The notes beneath the pieces were generated by a model. It had not been told where the DNA came from, did no database searches, and was given only the letters and a program-made list of their open reading frames with translations. The position numbers were made by a program, and so were the translations under genes. From Arachis hypogaea (Eukaryota > Streptophyta > Magnoliopsida > Fabales > Fabaceae), in NCBI RefSeq assembly GCF_003086295.3, contig NC_092055.1:125713484-125777483 (forward strand): 64,000 nt of DNA. Reading direction: 5' to 3'. Below, one piece after another: positions 57,246 to 64,000 of the stretch (within the stretch, counting starts at the first letter, position 1; each line of letters begins with the position of its first letter).

Positions 57246-60166
57246 ACCGGAGAATATTTACATACATATATACGTATCCTAAAATACCCAAAATACAGAG
57301 ATAAAACCTTAACTCTCCTTAAACCTCTAAGAGGGACAAAATAAACAAGTTTCTTGGAGAGAAAGCTAAGTACATATATACATAAATTGAATAACAAAAG
57401 AACCCAGGAATCACTCTGCTTTAGAAGTTCAGACGCCTAGCGAGGTGCCTCTCGACCTGCATCTGAAAACAATAACACAGTATGGGGTGAGAACCGGAGG
57501 TTCTCAGCATGGTAAAGGTGCCACACATATAAGATATAAGGTCCTGGGAATGCTAGTGGAAATTCTAGAACGCCGGCACTCAGATTATACAGCTTAATAT
57601 ACTAAATAGAAACCATAAAAGGGGTATGTGTCTAGGGAATTCTAAACTCAGCTTAGACTTAACTTTAACACCAAACCTGTCCACCTTTTCTCCGCTCCTC
57701 CATCACCAATAGTTTAGCAGAGACAAATAATCAAACAATTTCAAGCATAAGTAGAAGGCAGGTAGTGCAAGTAGTAAATATAACAATTAGAATAATATAT
57801 ACTCAATTAGGCATTCCCAAGTATGCATAGCAAACAAACAAACAAAATGCACATGATGTATGCCTGTCCTATGGTTGATGAGGCTCATCAGTCGGTTATC
57901 AAGCCAACCCGACAAGTCCGAAACCCTTGGACTGTCCCTCGTCGTGCATCCCCATGAGTTTATGCATAGCTTTTTCTCATTTCATTCATAATTCATACAT
58001 TCATTCATTCATATATAACTTACCCAATGGGAGATATCCATTCCCGGGAATTTATACGTGTCCGGTCACCCTTACGATGTAAGGTCAATAGAGTATCGAG
58101 TCTCAACCTGGAACACGTGGTGGCAAGCCACGGTTCTGTACCCAGGAAAACTCGTGTTTCAGATAACATTAAATTCATAGGCCGCATAATATTCATAACC
58201 ATTCATATTCATTACATAATCATTCATCATAGCCATGGCATCATATAGCCGTCATACATACACATTCTCCTCATATAACTCATCACTTTTAACCTTTACT
58301 TCATCCCCAAGTTACCTCTATTTCCTAGCTTCAACTCACTGCTAGAGTAACTACTATGATATGGGGCTAAAAGAGTGAAAATAGAGGTTTAGAAGCTTGA
58401 AGTTTGACTTAAAAACACAAAAATCCATTTTTGTTAAACCAGGGGCCACGCGTACGCGTGGGCCATGCGTATGCGTGGGCGTGCAGAAACCCTTGCTCGC
58501 GAGCGCAAGCCCCTGCTCGCGTACGCGAGAATTTCAACCCGAAAGGGTTGGTCACGTCACGAGCCACTGGTCACGTACGCAAATCCCCGGTCACGCGTAC
58601 GCGTGAGCCACGCATACGCGTGGGCATGAAAAGTCATCACTCACGTACACAGCTCCCTGCTCGCGTACGCGAGAACCTCAACCCGAAAGGGTTGGTCGCG
58701 TCGCGAGCAGCTGAATGCGTACGCAAATGCTGGGTCACGCGTACGCGTGGGCCACGCATGAGCGTACGTTTTTCCAAAAATTTGCATAAGTCTGAAAAGC
58801 TGCAGAATTCCAACCTTTTTAATCCCAACTTCCGACACGCTTAACTTTTCTGTTTTAAATAATTTTTCCTCTATTCTTCGAACGGCGTAAACTTCACGGA
58901 CCCAATTTTCATACAAAATATGTTTGAAATAATTTGGAGGTCCGGAAGCCAAGTTATGGGTCATCGAAGTTTGGGTAGAAACCAAATTTTTAAAACCTCA
59001 TTTTCATTAAAAGTCACTCTCAATTCAATACCAAACCTGCAAATCATTAACAAGCACATCTTCCTCAACACCACAACAATCTTCATAATATACCATACCC
59101 CAAATCAACAATATCATACATACACTTCCCAAATATACAACAAAATCATAATTCACCAATTCAAAACTTATATATTCATGTCCTCAAGTCCTTAATCATC
59201 AATTCGTCAATTATCATTCAGTCAACAAGCACCAAAACCAAAACATACTTCTTATCAAGAGCACTAAGCAATAAATATATACATACATTCCAACCTATCC
59301 TATGGTCACCTAGCCTTAGTTTTCACAAAATATTACATATTAAATACGCAAAACCTAAACCATACCTTGGCCAATTTCCACGTATTAACCAAGGCAACCC
59401 ACTTAGGCAAAAATTACAAGGCTTCAATCACCAAAATTAAACTCTAACACCCACCAAGCTCTCAAATCAAGCTTCCAATGATTCCAAGGTCTCCATATCA
59501 TGCATTCATACACCTAACACATATATATACATGCATATATATACCCAACAACTCAATATCCAACATAATCAAAACAAGAAATAGCTAGGGTTTAGAATCC
59601 TTACTATACCTACGAACTAAACGAACTAAATCCGTCAAGCTCCACAAGCTAAATTGAACCTAGAGTACCAAATTAAACAAAATCTCAACATGGGTTCTTA
59701 CCAATTTTTGAAATTCAAGGGGTAGAAAAACTGGGGTGAAATAGAAGCTTACTAATGAAATTGATCCGATAGAATCGTAGAGCTCGACGCGCTGGACGCA
59801 TAGCCACAAACGGTGCGGCAATCGGAGCTCAGATGAAGAAGTTATGGTAGATTAAAGTGAGCTTAGGGTTTGATAAGCTTCTCTCTTCCCCTTTTCAAAG
59901 TTGCAGCATGAATTCCCTTTTTGGGGAAGAAGGAGACGCGGAGTCTCTTATTAAGGAGGGCTTGGTTGGGTCCACAGGTCCGGTTCGAGTCCGGTTCGAC
60001 CGGTTTGGCCCGTTCTGCCCAATCTGGGGCCAAATTCTTCGAAATTAGTGTCAAAATTCTCATTTTAAAGAGCTCTATCCTATTTTAATATAATATTCAC
60101 ATTTTTAATTTTTCTTTTTAAAATTTAATTTATTGACTAATTATTTATTAATTTAGCGGGGTTTAC
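57246..60166 (-). repeat. 5' LTR of element A, its last ~296 bases missing
   Basis: Aligns to 29603-32482, ending in the same GCGGGGTTTACA. The part matching 29307-29602 is absent; element B's LTR ends at 57239 instead. Compared with the 3' LTR it has extra CGCGTACGCG blocks at 58447-58768, so the two LTRs have diverged. Confidence 0.85.
58447..58768. repeat. CGCGTACGCG-type motif array in the element A 5' LTR
   Basis: Same position as the array at 30799-31076 but with more perfect blocks (CACGCGTACGCGTGGGCC-type several times). Differences in number between the LTRs show that the array changes by gain or loss of units. Confidence 0.85.
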
Positions 60167-60350
60167 AGCCTACTCTGCTATTCACGACCCTAGGACGGCC
60201 GCTGCCTCCACAGTTCCCAGCCGGTCCGTATCCACAGTTTGCTATCGTCGCTGGTGAGAGCTTTGACGCGAGAAGTTTGTCCGTCCGAGAGTGCTGATGT
60301 CCCACGATACCTGTGCAGTTGCAGCCACTGCTGTTTCGCAATGTCGTTCT
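60167..60350. repeat. Repeat X, copy 2, right of element A
   Basis: Diverged copy of 29155-29306 (GCTGCCTCCACAG, TTTGACGCGAGAAGTTTGTCC, GTGCAGTTGCAG). Text before and after the unit (CTGCTATTCACGACC and CTGCTGTTCACGACT) suggests a tandem arrangement with a period of about 180 bases. GC-rich with no recognised protein. Confidence 0.55.
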
Positions 60351-60390
60351 CTCGCCATCGCTGCTGTTCACGACTCTTATCAACTAAGTC

Positions 60391-60577
60391 AGATGTTTAT
60401 TTTACTATGTATGTGGATGGTTCTTTTCATTCTAAAGCAGATGTTTATTTGGGTATACTATTGGTATTTTACTTGATTTGCTTGATTCTGCATGCACATG
60501 CTCCACATGATGTCCATTTTACTATGTATGCGGATGGTTATTTTCATTAAATATAGATGTTTAGTTGGGTCATACCA
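60391..60577. repeat. Direct duplication, period 117 bp
   Basis: ATTTTACTATGTATGTGGATGG and ATTTTACTATGTATGCGGATGG, each followed after about 25 bases by AGATGTTTA-TTGGGT. Confidence 0.85.
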
Positions 60578-61000
60578 TTTGAGTGAACAAAGCAAAGTGG
60601 CACACAATGGAAGTGGCGAAGACACGACGCAGCAGCGTGGAAGCAAGGGTAGAGGTGTAGGGGGCGCGACATAGAGAAGAAGAAGGTACAACGGCAGCGT
60701 CGGTTGCAAGGAGCACAAGGGCGCAACGCATGGGAGAAGAAGGTGCAGCGGCAGTGTGGCGCGTTGCTTCTTCAGACAGTGACGGCAGCGGTGAGGTGTA
60801 TTGCTGACGGCGCAACAGGGAATGGAGAGTGAAGCGGCTGCGGTAAAAGGAGAGAAAGGTGGAAGGTGAGAGGCTAGGGTTGTGGTGGATAAATAGAATG
60901 GAATGTTTTTTGTTTTAGTGGGCCTGGAGTGCAGTTCATTGTTCACGTTGTTCGCACCTCCCATTGTCTACTTAGCAGAACTCTTAGGTTAATTTGCTGA
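60578..61000. other. GC-rich unassigned sequence
   Basis: G- and A-rich plus strand with GCAGCG-type words; open frames on the minus strand are Pro/Ser/Thr-rich and low-complexity. Probably part of the same unknown repeat as copy 2 of X. Confidence 0.4.
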
Positions 61001-61110
61001 AAACCAACTTGAGTTAGTCGAATGGTGAATTTACTCGCTCGTTTAAAGGGGTTCGAATATTGCTTTTTGTACGCCGCAACCTATTAGCTAGTGACAGAAC
61101 TTTAAATAAA
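61001..61110 (+). repeat. tRNA-derived SINE fragment (candidate)
   Basis: ACCAACTTGAGTTAGTCGAA, then TAGTCGAATGG (A-box-like, 61015-61025) and GGTTCGAATAT (B-box-like, 61050-61060) at tRNA spacing, then GCCGCAACCTATTAGCTAGTG. The wording matches a tRNA-like repeat I recall as frequent in legumes. The 3' end is uncertain. Confidence 0.5.
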
Positions 61111-63257
61111 GTTCAAAATATAACACTAACTTTGATGCTATTTTAAATGGTCCTTAAAATGTAACGCTAACTTTAATGCTATTTTATTTTAAAATAATCT
61201 TAGTTAAAATGTAAGATATTTGAATTATCTATGTTGTTATGTATTATATAAATGTTAATTTAATCAATAAATTAATTGATATATTAGTTAATTAAAAATG
61301 AATATAATTTGATAAATTATACGTGTAATTTATATTAAAAAATTTGTTGCAAAATGAATGTTATGTTTTTGTAATTAAAAAAATAAAAAATATTACAAAA
61401 TCAAATTTTATTTAGTACAAAATTTTATGACACGACAAATTATATTGTCACAAAATATTTTATAAGTAAAAAATTGTTACCACTTTTATAACAAATTTTT
61501 TTCTTTGTCACAAAAATTTTTTGTGATGGGACTTACCTTAACTACCGGCAATAATTTTATTTCTATTACACAATCGTTTCGTAACAAAATTAGCGATTTT
61601 ATAACAATTTTTAGTTGCAAATGTTATTTATTTTGTGGTGCTTGGCCTGTCAAAATTGGAATATACTGTTAAAAAATTAAAAAACAAAGTTTAATTCGCT
61701 GAGCATGTGTGTATTAAAATTAACGGTAAAATTATTACATTTAACCTACCCTAACTAATTAAGAAAGTAAATTGCTAAAAATTTATGAAGATGAATATTA
61801 CTAAAATTCTATGTCTTGTCAATACAAGACCTTTTTATTTTTTTTAAAATGTGAATGAAAATTTGGACTTGCAATCATTCTCGTGTTCTTCAGAAAATAC
61901 GGTATGTGTTGTTGAGTGCATTAATAAACAAGTTCTGAGTTCTCTAAGTGAGTAATCGCTATCATAGGGAAATTGAAACACATTTTTTGTACCCTATATA
62001 TATAGCTACATCATACATGACAATTTATAACTGTGGCCTTTTTCTTCTCCATGCTTCATTCAATAATAATAGTTGTGACATATGATTAGTCTAGTTGTTC
62101 AAAATTAATTCCACAGTTTCATTGAGAATGATGAGGAGGTGAGAAAGAGATTGGCCATATTTTTCGTATAAATTATATTTTATAAATACAAAAAATTATC
62201 TATCAATTAGTTATTCATATCAAATACGTACACAATAACTTCATAATAAAATCAAATAAATGGGGCTATCAATTAATTATTTTCCTTTTTGTACCCAAGC
62301 CTAATTACGTGTGTGGTGTGAGTGATATTAGAATCGGGTCGGCCTGGCCCGATAGTTAAATAAAAAAAAAAGTAATTTATCATAAAAAAATTTTTGTTCA
62401 TATGTTTCCTTAAGCAGGGTGACAATGGATAAGATAAAAGAATTTAGATTTAATTCAAACTTTATTTTTAGATTAAGACTTTTATATAAATTTAATTCTA
62501 TTTTATCTGCAAGTTAAAAATATTTTAATTTTAATTTTATTCATTTTTAATCTGCGGATATCCGACCTTACCATTATTTAAAAAATACAATATTACTATA
62601 TAACTTGATAAAAAAATATATATTAAATTATTAAATAATAATTTTCTCTTAGTAGTTAAGGATATTTTGTATTTAGTGAAACGCCTTTTATCCAACATCT
62701 ATTTGAAATATATTTTTATATAAATATATAATATATACATATATAGATTGTAGATTGGTCGCATAGAATTAAGGTTCAACCCAAATACAAGTGAATTGTC
62801 ACTATTACCCTTGACACACATACAGTCCTTTGAAATTGACCATTCTTGGCCATAAAAAAGTGTTGAATCAGTTAACTCTTCCAAGTAAGCATTGCTATTT
62901 TTTGATAGTTTCTTGACTTGAAAAAAAATGATATTGAGAGTGTTTCCACTTTCTTGGTGAAGAATACATCATCAGTTTGCTTCTCAAACCACCGTGATTT
63001 TCGTGTTTGTAGTAAGTGAAAAAGTATATGCAACAAACAATTCTCTTCCTTCTTGAAGAAAAAATAATACTGTTTCTATCAACAATAATTTTTAATTTGG
63101 ATTTTATTTCTTCCCAAAATTGTTTCTGAGATTTTTAATTATAAAAATATAATTTAAAATATTGTAACTTAATAATTAATCATTCCAACATTATTTTCTT
63201 AAATAATAAAACAAAATCACCTAACAAGTGAATATTACTAATTTAATCATTTTAGAA

Positions 63258-63288
<31 letters not shown>

Positions 63289-63478
63289 TTTAGTCAAATT
63301 TATCCTATCTGATCGAATCTATGGATATTATCTCTAAATTCGTTATCAAATTCGATCTTTGTTTGAGTTTTATTGGATATTATCCAATAAATTTGAAAAT
63401 CTCGATCCGATTGGAAAAATTCGGATCTAATATATGAATTTAGTAAAAACGAATATTTTTTAACAAAAATATGATTTG
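61111..63478. other. AT-rich spacer
   Basis: No gene. Contains a TA run at 63258-63283. Several short inverted motifs (ACAAATTTTTT/AAAAATTTTTTGT near 61485-61530) but no element with definable ends. Confidence 0.5.
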
Positions 63479-63606
63479 TATACTAAAATCAGCCACCAAA
63501 TTTAGTTATTATGTATTTTTATATAAATATATATAATTTAATTTATTTTTAATATATATTTTATATTTTAATATATATTTTATATTAATGATTGATTTTG
63601 GTGTAT
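63479..63606 (+). mobile_element. About 128-bp MITE
   Basis: The ends TATACTAAAATCAGCCACCA and complement of the right end TATACACCAAAATCAATCAT are imperfect inverted repeats; the core is the same as at 21585-21722 and 13045-13140. Confidence 0.6.
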
Positions 63607-64000
63607 ATCTGATTGATTTTTTAATACCTCTAATCACTATTATATATATATATATATATTCCCTTAGAGATTAAAAAATTTGGAAAGGGTGTAGGGGGGC
63701 CAAGAGTATATACAAATATGGGCTAATTTTTTGTTAATTTATAGAAGTTTCAGTAGATGATATTGCCTGAAATTTAAAAGATCATTTTATATTTAATGTA
63801 ATAAGGTAGTGCACACAAATATTGGAGGGTGAATAAAATTCAAGGTATACATTTATACTTCCAAATTAATTTTCAATCTCTCCTTTTCTTTCCCTTTCTC
63901 TCTTCGGATATAATCATTTTCCTCCTTTTCATTTATTTTCTCTCTCTAATATATTCTTGTGTCTAGATGAATCAAGAACACACTAAAAAGGTGTTGTTTT
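63607..64000. other. AT-rich spacer to the window end
   Basis: TA run at about 63641-63658, then pyrimidine-rich sequence (CTCTCCTTTTCTTTCCC). No gene seen. Confidence 0.5.

Larger units (their letters stand above)
29307..60166 (-). mobile_element. Element A: Tekay-type Ty3/gypsy chromovirus, decayed, hosting elements B and C
   Basis: Minus-strand order: partial 5' LTR (57246-60166), [B and C], gag from about 36880, protease, RT, RNase H, integrase, chromodomain, polypurine tract, 3' LTR (29307-32482). RT before integrase gives Ty3/gypsy; the C-terminal chromodomain and FIDDILIYS give the Tekay/Del chromovirus lineage. Without B and C about 10.5 kb remains. The primer site, leader and gag N-terminus are missing at the junction with B. 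Each domain carries stop codons. Flanks TGCTT (left) and GCCTA (right) do not form a target duplication. Confidence 0.85.

Noticed and set aside
60239..60550. Cys/Ser-rich open frame considered as a small secreted peptide
   Set aside because: No signal peptide of good quality; overlaps repeat X and a 117-bp duplication, and the opposite strand is equally open.

Overview
This is a plant nuclear window: AT-rich spacers with (TA)n runs, spliced genes, plant-lineage LTR retrotransposons, MITEs, a LINE scrap and tRNA-derived SINE-like pieces. The repeat types (a SIRE-lineage copia, a Tekay-type chromovirus, a Tat-lineage gypsy element with a tRNA-Asp primer site, and arrays of CGCGATCGCG/CGCGTACGCG-like motifs) suggest a legume, most likely peanut (Arachis). 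That attribution rests on recall, not on a search. I see only one host gene: a four-exon YUCCA-type flavin monooxygenase (auxin biosynthesis, YUC2/YUC6-like) on the minus strand at 12163-15416. All exon junctions, length and motifs fit the family, but exon 2 is one base short, which shifts the frame and stops translation early.

Layout. 1-5504: SIRE-lineage Ty1-copia element on the minus strand, cut by the window start, with gag, protease, integrase, start of RT, primer site and 5' LTR, decayed. 5505-6290: tandem repeat of about 404 bp. 6300-12160: AT-rich spacer with a 98-bp tandem repeat, a SINE-like fragment and a 509-bp inverted-repeat element with a 9-bp near-duplication. 12163-15720: YUCCA gene and promoter. 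15730-23930: spacer with several foldback/MITE elements (152, 301 and 384 bp, with 9-10 bp target duplications, and a ~730-bp one), a G-rich quadruplex-prone tract and a LINE RNase H remnant. 23941-about 27170: a copia-type LTR without internal region, split by a 1676-bp element with ~600-bp terminal inverted repeats and a perfect 9-bp duplication (Mutator-like).

29307-60166 is a three-level nest. Outermost is element A, a decayed Tekay-type Ty3/gypsy chromovirus (minus strand, LTRs over 3 kb). In it lies element B (36882-57239, plus strand), a Tat-lineage gypsy element with gag, PR, RT, two RNase H domains, IN, a tandem-repeat 3' region and a spliced antisense ORF. Element C (40992-50838, plus strand) lies inside B's second RNase H domain. 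C has near-identical 1.5-kb LTRs, a perfect GCGAC duplication and a tRNA-Asp primer site but no polymerase genes; it carries an intact 468-codon ORF of the plant-specific 'putative plant transposon protein' type. Both C and A carry dense arrays of CG-rich near-palindromes in their LTRs.

60167-64000 holds a diverged second copy of the sequence that also lies left of element A, a short tandem duplication, a tRNA-like SINE candidate, AT-rich spacer and a MITE. The window is thus one auxin gene, apparently broken, beside a retrotransposon nest, with small DNA transposons in the spacer. Stop codons in A, B and D fall mostly at Gln, Trp or Arg positions, as expected from deamination of methylated cytosine, while C's longest ORF is clean; the order of insertion A, then B, then C follows from both nesting and decay.
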